From Prevotella sp. UBA2850 (lineage in GTDB: Bacteria; Bacteroidota; Bacteroidia; Bacteroidales; Bacteroidaceae): DNA of 51,008 bases. The translations under genes and the position numbers were made by a program. A model generated the notes under the pieces. The model worked only from the letters and a program-made list of their open reading frames with translations. It did no database searches and was not told the origin of the DNA. The stretch spans positions 1-51,008 of the forward strand of contig DEFO01000033.1 in NCBI GenBank assembly GCA_002350805.1, read 5' to 3'. Below are positions 40,974 through 50,238 of the stretch, in pieces; the stretch's first letter is position 1; every line of letters starts with the position of its first letter.

Positions 40974-41264
40974 ATGTTTAAACGCAGAGTTTTGTCATTA
41001 GACGATGTGGTCGGTCAGTTTCTTCGTCATGAAGGGCTGGAAACCCCGCTTCAGCAAAAGCGGCTGATAGACGCATGGGGGAAAGTGGCGGGAAACGTCG
41101 TGGAGAAATATACTGCTGAGAAATTCATCAGGAATCAGACGCTCTTCGTGAAGATTCAAAATCCGGCCTTGCGCTCCGACCTCTCGATGATGCGCTCGGA
41201 ACTGGTGAGAAAACTGAATGCCGAGGTGGGCAGCATGCTGATTACAGACGTGAAGATTTATTGA
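40974..41264 (+). CDS. DciA/DUF721 family protein
   Basis: A 96-residue protein with the DciA-like pattern: WGKVAGNVVEKYTAEKFIRNQTLFVKIQNPALRSDLSMMRSELVRKLN covers nearly the whole conserved domain (about 30-80). DciA proteins load the replicative helicase where DnaC is absent, which holds for Bacteroidota. Its place after recF supports the call. It is shorter than proteobacterial members, as usual in this phylum. It converges with the folate gene with only 25 bases between stop codons. Confidence 0.85.
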   Translation: MFKRRVLSLDDVVGQFLRHEGLETPLQQKRLIDAWGKVAGNVVEKYTAEKFIRNQTLFVKIQNPALRSDLSMMRSELVRKLNAEVGSMLITDVKIY

Positions 41265-41289
41265 GTTTTTCTCCCTGCCTTTTGTTGCC

Positions 41290-41820
41290 CTAGATGACCT
41301 CATCCACCTTCATGTCGTTCTCATCAGCGGGAATGCCAGGCAGTTTTTGGAATGGAAAACACACACCTATTTTATAAGCTTGTGGAATCTTAGGAAGAAA
41401 GCGGTCGTAGTAGCCTTTACCACGTCCCAGACGGTTGCCCCGCATGTCGAAACTCATGCCAGGAACGACTGCTACGTCAATCTCTTTGAAGGCGGTGAAA
41501 GGTTTCCCTACTGGTTCCATTATGTCGAAGAATCCTCCCAGCAAATCTTTTGCTCCTTCATAATGGCGGATTTCCATCTCTGTGTCGCTGATGACGGCTG
41601 GCAGGAGAACGGTCTTGCCGGCAGCCACCAGTTCGTCGATGAACTCGTGGGTATTCACCTCGTCGGAAAGCGAATAATACATCAGGATGGTTTTTGCTGA
41701 CTTGACGCGAGGGTGAACCATCAGTTTCTTCATAATGGGGAGCGACAGTTCGACGAGTTGTTGGCTCGTGAACTGTTGCTTCTGCAGGCGGATGTATTTC
41801 CGAAGGTCTTTTTTGTTCAT
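41290..41820 (-). CDS. 5-formyltetrahydrofolate cyclo-ligase
   Basis: A 176-residue enzyme that turns 5-formyl-THF into 5,10-methenyl-THF with ATP. The N-terminal basic helix (KKDLRKYIRLQKQQ) and the glycine-rich GMSFDMRGNRLGRGKGYYDRFL (about 120-141) are characteristic; the latter forms the ATP site. It is the last gene of the operon after the S41 protease, with 18 bases between. Length and start are typical. Confidence 0.92.
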   Translation of the reverse strand: MNKKDLRKYIRLQKQQFTSQQLVELSLPIMKKLMVHPRVKSAKTILMYYSLSDEVNTHEFIDELVAAGKTVLLPAVISDTEMEIRHYEGAKDLLGGFFDIMEPVGKPFTAFKEIDVAVVPGMSFDMRGNRLGRGKGYYDRFLPKIPQAYKIGVCFPFQKLPGIPADENDMKVDEVI

Positions 41821-41838
41821 GGCTCGATGTGCTGAAGG

Positions 41839-43557
41839 TTAGCTGACGGCTATGAGGTTCGGGTGAACAAGTGGCAGATGCTCATAGGGCATCTTGCTGT
41901 TCATAGCCACTTTCTTGTTGTCTTCTGCCTTTGGCTCGGGCTTCTTGGGGAAGGCCTCGTTGTTCTTAAACACCTTCATCGTGGCTTTGATCACAGGGTC
42001 GTCAATATTGAGATACTGGTTCCATGCGCTCTCGTCCAACATGTTGTAGATGATACGGCTGTTAATGTAGCGCTCTAGCAGCTTGTGCGACTTCATGATC
42101 ATCAGGTTGCGACGCTTCAAGCCGCGCTGGTCGGCATAGGTGGCAAACTTATCGACCGTATTCTGCTTCACAAGATAATCTGAAAGTTCCATCATCTCCT
42201 TGAAGTTGTTCAGCTTCAGCCGGTTATCGTCAGTATAGGTGAATGCGAATTGCAGGATGAGACCACTCATGCTGGCCTGTTTGTAGTAAGAGGTCATACC
42301 GAGGGTGTCTTCCGGCACAAAGATGTCGGGGGTGATTCCACCACCTCCGTAGACGGTACGTCCGATACTGGTCTTATAGGCCGGACCCGTGTGCTTGATG
42401 CTGTCCTGATTGAAGAACTCGCCGTGCTCGTAGCGGCTGATGAGGTCTTGCTCGTAGTTCTTGTCACCGCCGGCAGTATAGGGTTTTTGGATGCAGCGGC
42501 CCGAGGGAGTATAGTAGCGGGCCACGGTAAGACGGATGAGCGAACCATCGGCAAAGGGCAACTGCTGCTGAACGAGTCCCTTGCCAAATGAGCGGCGGCC
42601 GATGATGGTGCCTCGGTCGTTATCTTGAATGGCTCCGGCAAAAATCTCAGAGGCTGAGGCTGAGCCCTCGTTGATGAGCACCACGAGCGGAATCTTCTGG
42701 TAGCTGCCTCGCCCGTCGCTGCGATAATCGTGGCGGGGCGATTTGCGGCCCTGTGTATAGACGATAAGGCGGTCTTTGGGTAGGAATTCGTTCACCATCT
42801 GTACAGCCGACTGCAGATAGCCTCCTGTGTTGTCGCGCAAGTCGATGACCAGGTTGGAGAATCCTTCTTGCGACAGCTTGGCCAGGGAGATGAGCAGATC
42901 GGAGTAAGTGGTTTCACCAAAGCTCTTGATGCGGATGTAGCCTGTGTTCTCGTCGAGCATATATGTGGCGCTGATGCTCTTGACGGGAATGTCGCCTCGA
43001 GTGACAGTAAAGTATTGCACCTTGTTCGACCCATAGCGCAGAACACCCAGTTTCACCTTCGTATCTTTCGGGCCTTTCAGCCGGTGCATGGCCTCTTCGT
43101 TGGTGACTATCTTTCCCACAAACGGCTTGTCATCGACGCTCACAATCTTATCGCCAGCCACTAGTCCGGCACGCTCGGCGGGACCGTTGCTGATGACGTT
43201 CTGCACGTGGATGGTATCCTCGCGGATGGTAAACTCTATACCCACTCCCGAGAACGAGCCCTTCAGGTCGTCGGTGGCAATTTGTACATCCTTAGCGTTG
43301 ATATAGACCGAATGGGGGTCGAGCTCAGCCAGTATTAAAGGGATGGCCTTGTCGACCAAAGAGTCGATGTCAACCTTGTCGACATACTGGTCGTCTATGA
43401 TGTGCAGAATGTTGTTCAACCTGTTACTTCCGCTATTGATGATATTCAGTCGGTTGCCGGAAAAATGGTTGGTATAGAATGTTCCGATGATGATTCCTAT
43501 CACGACACAGAGTGCCATGATGATGGGTAGATACCGGTTAGATTTGTTTTGGGCCAT
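41839..43557 (-). CDS. S41 family carboxy-terminal processing protease
   Basis: A 572-residue envelope protease with one N-terminal membrane segment (about 11-28). A PDZ domain (about 95-180, GVGIEFTIREDTIHVQNVISNGPAERAGL) selects C-terminal tails. The S41 core has GYIRIKSFGETT and the catalytic serine in NEGSASASEIFAGA (near 305), with the lysine in GRRSFGKGLVQQ about 25 residues later. A C-terminal extension of about 180 residues, rich in charged helices, is usual in Bacteroidales CtpA/Prc homologs. It lies 66 bases after the dCMP deaminase gene in the same operon. Confidence 0.92.
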   Translation of the reverse strand: MAQNKSNRYLPIIMALCVVIGIIIGTFYTNHFSGNRLNIINSGSNRLNNILHIIDDQYVDKVDIDSLVDKAIPLILAELDPHSVYINAKDVQIATDDLKGSFSGVGIEFTIREDTIHVQNVISNGPAERAGLVAGDKIVSVDDKPFVGKIVTNEEAMHRLKGPKDTKVKLGVLRYGSNKVQYFTVTRGDIPVKSISATYMLDENTGYIRIKSFGETTYSDLLISLAKLSQEGFSNLVIDLRDNTGGYLQSAVQMVNEFLPKDRLIVYTQGRKSPRHDYRSDGRGSYQKIPLVVLINEGSASASEIFAGAIQDNDRGTIIGRRSFGKGLVQQQLPFADGSLIRLTVARYYTPSGRCIQKPYTAGGDKNYEQDLISRYEHGEFFNQDSIKHTGPAYKTSIGRTVYGGGGITPDIFVPEDTLGMTSYYKQASMSGLILQFAFTYTDDNRLKLNNFKEMMELSDYLVKQNTVDKFATYADQRGLKRRNLMIMKSHKLLERYINSRIIYNMLDESAWNQYLNIDDPVIKATMKVFKNNEAFPKKPEPKAEDNKKVAMNSKMPYEHLPLVHPNLIAVS

Positions 43558-43623
43558 TATGCTATGATTTGACTATTTGATATATGTAACTATGATAGTG
43601 TCGGATTGTGGGGTGGGCGAAGG

Positions 43624-44052
43624 TTATTTGCACTCCATATAAACCACCTCGATGCCAGCTCTTTTCAGCAGGTCGATGCCGTCGGTCAGTCGGTATTTCT
43701 CACCATAGACCACACGCTTGATACCGGCTTGGATGATGAGTTTGGCACATTCTATGCAAGGCGAGGCCGTGACATAGAGCGTAGAGCCGTCGCTATTGTT
43801 GGAGCTGCGGGCGAGTTTGGTGATGGCATTGGCTTCGGCGTGAAGTACATAGGGCTTGGTAACGTTGTTCTCATCCTCACATACATTCTCAAATCCGCTA
43901 GGAGTACCGTTATAGCCGTCGCTAATGATCATTTTGTCTTTCACCACGAGGGCGCCCACCTGCCGTCTCTGGCAGTAGCTGTTTTCTGCCCATATTTGCG
44001 CCATGCGCAAGTAGCGCTGGTCAAGCTTTCTTTGTTTGTCGTTTAATTCCAT
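43624..44052 (-). CDS. dCMP deaminase (ComEB type)
   Basis: A 142-residue zinc enzyme that makes dUMP from dCMP for thymidylate synthesis. The zinc site is HAEANAI (His, Glu about 73-75) with PCIECAK (Cys pair about 100-104), and GYNGTPSGF lies near 47-55 as in the family. The start codon lies 32 bases inside the 3' end of the M3 peptidase gene, so translation is probably coupled. The protein length is normal. Confidence 0.92.
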   Translation of the reverse strand: MELNDKQRKLDQRYLRMAQIWAENSYCQRRQVGALVVKDKMIISDGYNGTPSGFENVCEDENNVTKPYVLHAEANAITKLARSSNNSDGSTLYVTASPCIECAKLIIQAGIKRVVYGEKYRLTDGIDLLKRAGIEVVYMECK

Positions 44053-46159
44053 TTCTCTTCAGTAATGCGTCAATAGTTGGTTCGCCGCCACGGAAACGCT
44101 TGTAGAGCGCCATCGGGTGTTCTGTGCCGCCCTTGCTCAAGATGCAATCGCGGAAGCGCTGGGCGGTCTGTTGGTTGAAGATGCCCTCCTTCTTGAATAC
44201 AGAGAAGGCGTCGGCATCGAGCACCTCTGCCCATTTGTAGCTGTAGTAGCCGGCGGCATAGCCTCCAGCCATGATATGAGAGAACTGTACCGTCATGCAT
44301 GTGTCGGGCAGTTGGCGTGTGACCATTGCTTTTCTCCAAGCATTCTTCTCGAAGGGTATAATATCATCGTTGAACTCGTCTTTCTTGGTGTAGTAGGCCA
44401 TATCCAGCAGTCCAAAACTGACTTGTCGGAGGCAGCCATAGGCGGCCATGAAGTTGCGACTTTTCCTGATGCGGTCGATCAGCTCGTCGGGCAGAGGCTC
44501 ACCTGTCTGATAGTGGAACGCAAATGTGCGAAGGAACTCTTTTTCGATAGAGTAATTCTCCATAAACTGCGAAGGCAACTCCACGAAATCCCACCACACA
44601 TTCGTCCCGCTCAGACTCTCAAAGCGTGTGTTGGCAAACATGCCATGCAACGAGTGACCGAATTCATGCAAGAAAGTCTCCACCTCTCCCAGAGTCAGCA
44701 GCGCAGGCTTATCGGCGGTAGGCTTGGTGAGATTCATGACGACACTCACATGTGGGCGCACATTCTCACCCTTTCGGCTGATGTACTGGCCTTGATACTC
44801 AGTCATCCAGGCACCACCTTGCTTGCCTTTGCGAGGATGGAAGTCGGCATAGAAGACAGCCAGGTAAGTTCCATCTTTGTCGAACACCTCATAAGCTTTC
44901 ACGTCGGGATGATACACAGGAATATCCTTGTTCTCCTTGAATGTGATGCCATAGAGACGATGGGCAAGTCCGAACACACCGTTGATGACACGGCTCAGTT
45001 CGAAGTAGGGACGGAGCATCTCAGAGTCGATGTTGTATTTCTTCAGTTGCAACTTATGCGAATAGTAGGCAAAATCCCAAGGCTGCATGCCTTCCGTACT
45101 CTCGCAGTCCTGATGTTTACCTTCCGCATTTTTGCCGTACCGATGCTTTCCTTCCGCTTTCTCAAACATCTTCTCTAGTGCCTCCACCTCTTTCTCGGCA
45201 GTAGGTTTATAGGCGTCAATCAGTTGGTCGAGCAGCCTGTATACATTACGGACATTGGTGGCCATGCGATGCTTGAGCACGTAGTCGGCATAGGTTCTGA
45301 ATCCTAGCAACTGTGCTATCTCACGGCGCAGGTTAATGAGCCTTTTGCAAATCTCGAGGTTGTTCTCAGCGTTATCGTGAATGCACACCTGGTTCTTCTC
45401 CATATACATCTGCCTGCGCAACTCACGCTGGGTGCTATAAGTCATGAATGGTCCGTAGCTGGGTTGGTCGAGCGTGAATACCCATCCCTCCATTTCGCGT
45501 TCCTTGGCGTTCTGGGCAGCAGCCTCCCGGGCGGTTTCTGGCAGTCCGTCGAGTTGTTTTTCATCGGTAATGTGCAGGATGAATGCCTTGTTTTCTTTTA
45601 GCAGGTTCTGGGAGAATTGTAGCGAGAGCATCGAAGCTTCTTCAGTCAGTTGGCGCAGTTTTTCCTTACCCGCCTCGTCGAGCAAAGCGCCGCTACGCAC
45701 AAAACCATCGTAGCAGTTGTCCAGTAGCATTTTCTCCTCAGGCGTCAGACGGCGATGGTGCAGGTGAACGGCCTTGATTCGCTCAAACAGCCGTTTGTTC
45801 AGCCTCACATCGTTGGCGTGCTGGGTCAGGATGGGCTGCATCTTCTGTGCCAACGCGTCCATCTCATCGTTAGTCTCAGCACTTAGCAGGTTGAAAAAAA
45901 CTGTCGATACCCGGTCCAGCAGGTCGTAATAGCCCTCCCGGTCGTCATCTTTGTTGATGATGGTGTTATCGAAAGTCGGCTTTGCAGGGTTGTTGATGGT
46001 TTTCTCTATCTGCTCGTTGTCTCGGCGAATACCCTCCATGAAAGCCTCCTCGAAGTCTTCCATGCTGATACGGTCGAATGGCGCCGTGTCGTGCGGCGTG
46101 TTGTAGGGCTCAAAAAACGGATTCTTTCTCTGTGCTTTCTCCGCTATCTTCTCATTCAT
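44021..46159 (-). CDS. M3 family oligopeptidase (peptidyl-dipeptidase Dcp-like)
   Basis: A 712-residue zinc metallopeptidase without a signal peptide, so cytoplasmic. The metal motif HEFGHSLHGMF (about 490-500) holds the two histidines and the catalytic Glu; a downstream Glu in FVELPSQFMENY completes the site. It is of the Dcp/oligopeptidase A type and would finish peptide breakdown. A short insertion of imperfect AEGKH repeats (about residues 335-357) precedes the conserved PWDFAYYSHKL. It heads an operon with dCMP deaminase, S41 protease and folate cyclo-ligase. Confidence 0.92.
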   Translation of the reverse strand: MNEKIAEKAQRKNPFFEPYNTPHDTAPFDRISMEDFEEAFMEGIRRDNEQIEKTINNPAKPTFDNTIINKDDDREGYYDLLDRVSTVFFNLLSAETNDEMDALAQKMQPILTQHANDVRLNKRLFERIKAVHLHHRRLTPEEKMLLDNCYDGFVRSGALLDEAGKEKLRQLTEEASMLSLQFSQNLLKENKAFILHITDEKQLDGLPETAREAAAQNAKEREMEGWVFTLDQPSYGPFMTYSTQRELRRQMYMEKNQVCIHDNAENNLEICKRLINLRREIAQLLGFRTYADYVLKHRMATNVRNVYRLLDQLIDAYKPTAEKEVEALEKMFEKAEGKHRYGKNAEGKHQDCESTEGMQPWDFAYYSHKLQLKKYNIDSEMLRPYFELSRVINGVFGLAHRLYGITFKENKDIPVYHPDVKAYEVFDKDGTYLAVFYADFHPRKGKQGGAWMTEYQGQYISRKGENVRPHVSVVMNLTKPTADKPALLTLGEVETFLHEFGHSLHGMFANTRFESLSGTNVWWDFVELPSQFMENYSIEKEFLRTFAFHYQTGEPLPDELIDRIRKSRNFMAAYGCLRQVSFGLLDMAYYTKKDEFNDDIIPFEKNAWRKAMVTRQLPDTCMTVQFSHIMAGGYAAGYYSYKWAEVLDADAFSVFKKEGIFNQQTAQRFRDCILSKGGTEHPMALYKRFRGGEPTIDALLKRNGIKRQTKKA

Positions 46160-46185
46160 GTCTATAATGTCAAATTTTTAACGCA

Positions 46186-46193
46186 CAAAGATA
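46186..46193 (-). promoter_or_regulatory. TAnnTTTG promoter of the M3 peptidase operon
   Basis: The minus strand reads TATCTTTG, 26 bases before the start codon. Confidence 0.65.
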
Positions 46194-46332
46194 CATTAAA
46201 TAATGTAATCCGCTTTCGTTGTCCCATTATTTTTAACGAAATTTATTCTACGAAGTCTGTATTTTTCATGTGCTACTCGTTATTTGCGTAGATTGTGCGG
46301 TTTTCCCTTTCAATTATCGAGTAGTGTGAGGT

Positions 46333-47001
46333 TTATTGGAGTTTCTCCATTGCAGGTATGCGTATGATGCCTCGGGTGATTTGAATAAGGCCTTCCTCAT
46401 GCATCCGGTTCAGCTCTCGCGAGACGTTCAGGCGGCTTTCGCCAATTTCGCGAGCCAACGTTTCCATCTTGATGTTCAGAGTCTTGCTGCCAACGGGATG
46501 CAGGCAATGCGATTGGAAGAACCGGATGATTTTCGCATGAATGGTTTTGGGAATGGGATGCCAGGGAAGGCGCGAGATGCGCTGTCCCTGTGTGCTGATG
46601 ATGTTCAGGAGGTTCAGGCGAAAAATCTCGTATTGCTCAAATAGCCTCAGAATCTCGCTTTTGCTGAGTTTGATGAGGTGGCATGCGGTCGCTGCTGTGA
46701 CCGTGATGCTATAGCGCTGTGTGAGGCCGAAAATGCGCTCGGGCTGGATGACCGTTGGGGAGTCGATGACCTCAGAGAAACTATAACTGTAGTCGTCGGC
46801 ATGACTCATGATGTTGATTTGGCCGCTGGTGAGAATGTAGATACTATCGCAGACATCTCCCTCGCCAACTACGGTTTTGTTGCGTCCCACTTTTACAAAA
46901 CCAAACCTCGTGTGAGCCACGACCTCAGCAATGTCGTTACGGCTCATTCCTAGAAATAGAGGGAGCGCCAAGAGGGTTGTATGGAGGTGAATGTCGGGCA
47001 T
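46333..47001 (-). CDS. Crp/Fnr family transcription regulator
   Basis: A 222-residue regulator. A cyclic-nucleotide-binding-like barrel spans about 10-120 (VVGEGDVCDSIYILTSGQINIM), a long dimer helix follows, and the C-terminal helix-turn-helix lies at about 175-205 (METLAREIGESRLNVSRELNRMHEEGLI). The N-terminal four-cysteine cluster of true Fnr is absent, and the glycine/arginine cAMP signature is not evident, so the signal is unknown. It is the last gene of the operon, 16 bases after apbE, suggesting a link to redox or flavin metabolism. Confidence 0.88.
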   Translation of the reverse strand: MPDIHLHTTLLALPLFLGMSRNDIAEVVAHTRFGFVKVGRNKTVVGEGDVCDSIYILTSGQINIMSHADDYSYSFSEVIDSPTVIQPERIFGLTQRYSITVTAATACHLIKLSKSEILRLFEQYEIFRLNLLNIISTQGQRISRLPWHPIPKTIHAKIIRFFQSHCLHPVGSKTLNIKMETLAREIGESRLNVSRELNRMHEEGLIQITRGIIRIPAMEKLQ

Positions 47002-47017
47002 CTTTCAAGAGCAAAGG

Positions 47018-48052
47018 TCACTTGTTGAGCTTCAAGTTGGGTGATGACCAGACGGCATAGTTGCCCTTTTTGTCAGTACAAATGAGATATGCCATCAACT
47101 CAGGATGCTTGTCGAGAATAGCTCTTGCCCCGTCAAGGCCGAGCACCATGAACGAGGTGGCATATGCATCGGCAGTGGCGCAGTTGTTGGCTAAGACGGT
47201 GGCAGACAGAATGTTGTGTTGAACGGGATATCCCGTCTTGGGGTCGATGGTATGAGCATATTTCTTGCCACCCTTATAATAAAAATTACGGTAGTTGCCG
47301 CTGGTGGCCATAGCCCGATCGGTAACGTTGAGCACAGTTTGCAACTCGTTGCTCACGCTGAGTGTGTCGTCGGTAGGTTTAGTGACGCCAATGCGCCAGG
47401 GTACGCGTTTCTCGCTAATACCGCTTGTCACCACCTCGCCGCCAATCTCAACCATGAAATTCTTAATGCCTTTAGCGCGTAGGAGCCTGGCCACCACATC
47501 GCTGCCATAACCTTTTGCAATGGCCGAACAATCAAGTTGGGCCATGGTCATCGTCTTGCCTAAGTTGGTGGCGATGTAGTGTTTCTTCTTGTCGAGGTAA
47601 ATCTTCTTATAGCCAATCAGAAGGCGCAGACTGTCAATCTGTTGTGGAGTGGGAGTGAAGCCTTGCTTGAAGCCGAACCCCCATGCGTTGACCAGCGGAG
47701 CCACGGTGATGTCGAACGCTCCTTCGGTCTCTTTCGAGATGTTGAGTGCGAGGCTGACCACTTCTTCAAACATGCGCCCCTCCTCAGTCTGCGGAATGCT
47801 GGTAGAGCCTTGGTTGACTTTTGAGATGACCGACTGTGCGTTGAACATCGAGAGAGCCATGTCCACCTTCTTGAGCTCCGTCTCAATCTCCTGCTTCAGG
47901 TTCTTGTCGTTCTGGTAGGTGATGTTATAAACGGTGCCGAAGACAAACCCGTTGTCTTTCTGATAGGGAGTGTTCTGTTGTTGACGGATGATGAGCACGG
48001 TGCCCACAATGAGGAACAACAGGAAGATGAGTTGCAGGTATCGTTTTTTCAT
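47018..48052 (-). CDS. apbE: FAD:protein FMN transferase (ApbE)
   Basis: A 344-residue envelope protein with an N-terminal membrane anchor (about 6-22) and no lipobox Cys. ApbE attaches FMN covalently to threonines of NQR/RNF subunits. Landmarks are GTVYNITYQ (about 39-47), VNAWGFGFKQG, ALDCSAIAKGYGSDVVARLL (about 170-190), MVEIGGEVVTSG and the metal-site region HTIDPKTGYPVQHN (about 265-280). Its place in a run of envelope genes fits. The preceding gap to the DUF6048 gene is 20 bases. Confidence 0.93.
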   Translation of the reverse strand: MKKRYLQLIFLLFLIVGTVLIIRQQQNTPYQKDNGFVFGTVYNITYQNDKNLKQEIETELKKVDMALSMFNAQSVISKVNQGSTSIPQTEEGRMFEEVVSLALNISKETEGAFDITVAPLVNAWGFGFKQGFTPTPQQIDSLRLLIGYKKIYLDKKKHYIATNLGKTMTMAQLDCSAIAKGYGSDVVARLLRAKGIKNFMVEIGGEVVTSGISEKRVPWRIGVTKPTDDTLSVSNELQTVLNVTDRAMATSGNYRNFYYKGGKKYAHTIDPKTGYPVQHNILSATVLANNCATADAYATSFMVLGLDGARAILDKHPELMAYLICTDKKGNYAVWSSPNLKLNK

Positions 48053-48072
48053 GGCCTATTCTTTTGTGGTTG

Positions 48073-48759
48073 TTAAATGTCGATAATGATGTTGAAGGTG
48101 CCTCCCAGCCGTGTACTGCCCGTCTTACCAAAGCCGGGAACATACCAGCAGTTACCATATTCGCTTTTGCCGTATGCCAGACGCTTCTTGTAACGTCCGC
48201 TCCAGCCCAGATGGACGGGTCCCCATATGGTAGCGTCGACACCAAACACAATTTCAGCCCAATGATAATAGCAGCTGACATCCTTAGCTTGAAAGTCGGC
48301 ATGCTGACCCCAGATGGGGTCATCCAAGCCAGGGTGGGAAAACTCGTATTTGAAGTTGGTGTAAGCATAGCGCACCCCTCCGTAGAGGCGATAGCTGTCG
48401 TGCTTGTTCTTCATGAGGTTCAGGTCTAGTCCGATGCGGCCATAGGGAGCACTCGTCTTGTAGGTAATGCGTGTGACATCGTCGCTATGATCGGCCTTGC
48501 CATACCCCAGCTCAACGACGGGGAAGTATTTGTCTTTCAGATTGATACGCAAAGCCGCCTCGAAATGCCCATTATCACTAATGCCCAGCATGAGCGGGCC
48601 AATCAAGTCGGCTGATACGGCAAATCCTTTCAGGAAAGCCGTAGAGTCGGGCATTTCCGGAATCACCTTGACAGGCTTCTGAGCATTGGCTGCCATTGGC
48701 AGCAAACAACTAATTGCTAGAACGAAGGTGTATGTGTAGATTCGCCTGATATGAGTCAT
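48073..48759 (-). CDS. DUF6048 family outer-membrane beta-barrel protein
   Basis: A 228-residue exported protein. The signal peptide (about 1-26) ends AANA-Q, and the mature part alternates aromatic and polar residues as a small beta-barrel does (FEAALRINLKDKYFPVVELGYG, YRLYGGVRYAYTNFKYEF, HLGWSGRYKKRLAYG) with a closing FNIIIDI. It matches DUF6048, of unknown function. The signal peptide needs the Met at 48759, which puts the start 50 bases inside the upstream DUF6452 gene, an unusually long overlap in another frame. The two families are commonly neighbours. Confidence 0.75.
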   Translation of the reverse strand: MTHIRRIYTYTFVLAISCLLPMAANAQKPVKVIPEMPDSTAFLKGFAVSADLIGPLMLGISDNGHFEAALRINLKDKYFPVVELGYGKADHSDDVTRITYKTSAPYGRIGLDLNLMKNKHDSYRLYGGVRYAYTNFKYEFSHPGLDDPIWGQHADFQAKDVSCYYHWAEIVFGVDATIWGPVHLGWSGRYKKRLAYGKSEYGNCWYVPGFGKTGSTRLGGTFNIIIDI

Positions 48760-49276
48760 AGGTTACATTTTTATTTCTGATAGTGACAGAGTCGATGGCA
48801 TGGTGGGTGGTGTTGACTCCGGTGATGGTGTGGAAGAAAGAGGGGTTGCAGTCGACAGACTCGAAATGCGGCCGGCTTTCTTTCTTGATTCTGACGGTGT
48901 CGATGTAGTGGTAGTTGCTGCCCGTAATCTCGAAGTAGTAGACGTCTTCGTCCTGGGTGTAACTCATGGGGATGCTGAAGGTGGCTCTCCCCGTAAACTG
49001 ATTCAGCACGACCGAGTCTTCCATCTCGTGCCGGTCTGTGGAGACATTAATCACTTCGCTCACCTTGACCGAGTCGCCCACAGAGTTCATGAACCTGAAG
49101 ACGACATACACCCGGTTGTTGAGCGGACAGTCAATCTGCGAACAAGATGAGAGAAAACAATAGATGGGCAAAGCGGCCAGAAGGAAGAGAAGCAGCCGCC
49201 TTCTTGCCCTGGTCAGCCTGTCAGTCTGTTTTGTTTTTCTCATGGGGATGATGATTCTACTATCTGTTCTTGCCAT
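48710..49276 (-). CDS. DUF6452 family lipoprotein
   Basis: A 188-residue probable lipoprotein. From the Met at 49276 the N-terminus is long and basic (to about 30), then a hydrophobic run LLLFLLAALPIYCFLSSC with the lipobox Cys near 46. The mature part has SQIDCPLNNRVYVVFRF, typical of DUF6452, and ends with beta-like NVTYDSYQANLHIHL. Function is unknown. The start at 49276 overlaps the GT2 stop by one base (TAATG), favouring it; a Met 11 residues later is possible. It overlaps the DUF6048 gene by 50 bases. Confidence 0.75.
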   Translation of the reverse strand: MARTDSRIIIPMRKTKQTDRLTRARRRLLLFLLAALPIYCFLSSCSQIDCPLNNRVYVVFRFMNSVGDSVKVSEVINVSTDRHEMEDSVVLNQFTGRATFSIPMSYTQDEDVYYFEITGSNYHYIDTVRIKKESRPHFESVDCNPSFFHTITGVNTTHHAIDSVTIRNKNVTYDSYQANLHIHLRSSN

Positions 49277-50229
49277 TAAATCACTTTCTCTATCTGGTAG
49301 TCGTTGCGGTTGCCTGCCGAGCGGCTAATCAGGTCGCCAATGAATCCTGCCAGGAACAACTGGGTGCCTATGAGCATGGTGGTGAGCGAGATATAGAACC
49401 AAGGCGAGCTGGTGATGAGACGCTGAGGAATGCCATTGGCCAAGCAATACAGCTTATCGGCTCCGATGATGATAACGGCCAGGAAACCGATGAAGAACAT
49501 GATGGTGCCCAGGAAACCAAACACGTGCATGGGCTTCTTTCCAAAAGTACCCAGGAACCACAATGTGATGAGGTCGAGATAGCCGTTCACGAAGCGGTTT
49601 AAGCCCATGAATTTAGACGAGCCATATTTGCGTGCCTGATGATGAACCACCTTCTCGCCAATCTTGTCAAAACCGGCATTCTTGGCCAGATAGGGAATGA
49701 AGCGGTGCATCTCGCCAAACACCTCTATATTCTTCACCACCTCTTTACGGTAGGCTTTCAGACCGCAGTTGAAGTCGTGCAGATTCTTGATGCCGCTTAC
49801 TTTTCGGGCCGTGGCATTGAACAACTTGGTGGGGATGGTTTTCGAGAGCGGGTCGTAGCGTTTTTGTTTGTAACCCGATACCAGATCGTAGCCGTCCTTC
49901 GTGATCATGCGGTAGAGCTCAGGAATCTCGTCGGGCGAGTCTTGCAAATCGGCGTCCATTGTAATCACCACATCGCCCTGAGCCTCCTTGAATCCGCAGA
50001 AGAGAGCCGGGCTCTTTCCGTAGTTGCGGCGAAACTTAATGCCTTTCACATTGGCTGACTTGGCTTTGAGCTCTTCAATCACCTCCCAAGAGCGGTCGGT
50101 TGAACCGTCGTTGACAAAAATCACCTCGAAGGTGAAGTGGTTCTCGTTCATCACTCGCTCTATCCAGCTGTAAAGCTCGGGCAGCGACTCGTCCTCGTTA
50201 AACAGAGGCACTACTACTGATATATCCAT
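49276..50229 (-). CDS. Family 2 glycosyltransferase with two membrane helices
   Basis: A 317-residue enzyme of the polyprenyl-phosphate sugar transferase type (DPM1/GtrB/ArnC-like). The GT-A domain covers about 1-215: VVPLFNEDESLPEL, VNDGSTDRSWEVI, and the metal motif TMDADLQDSP (about 92-101). Two membrane helices follow (about 228-258 and 270-295). It likely loads a sugar onto an undecaprenyl carrier for envelope glycans. The gene starts 9 bases after the DUF4199 stop, so both are in one operon, which then runs on to crp/fnr. Confidence 0.9.
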   Translation of the reverse strand: MDISVVVPLFNEDESLPELYSWIERVMNENHFTFEVIFVNDGSTDRSWEVIEELKAKSANVKGIKFRRNYGKSPALFCGFKEAQGDVVITMDADLQDSPDEIPELYRMITKDGYDLVSGYKQKRYDPLSKTIPTKLFNATARKVSGIKNLHDFNCGLKAYRKEVVKNIEVFGEMHRFIPYLAKNAGFDKIGEKVVHHQARKYGSSKFMGLNRFVNGYLDLITLWFLGTFGKKPMHVFGFLGTIMFFIGFLAVIIIGADKLYCLANGIPQRLITSSPWFYISLTTMLIGTQLFLAGFIGDLISRSAGNRNDYQIEKVI

Positions 50230-50238
50230 ACTATTCTT

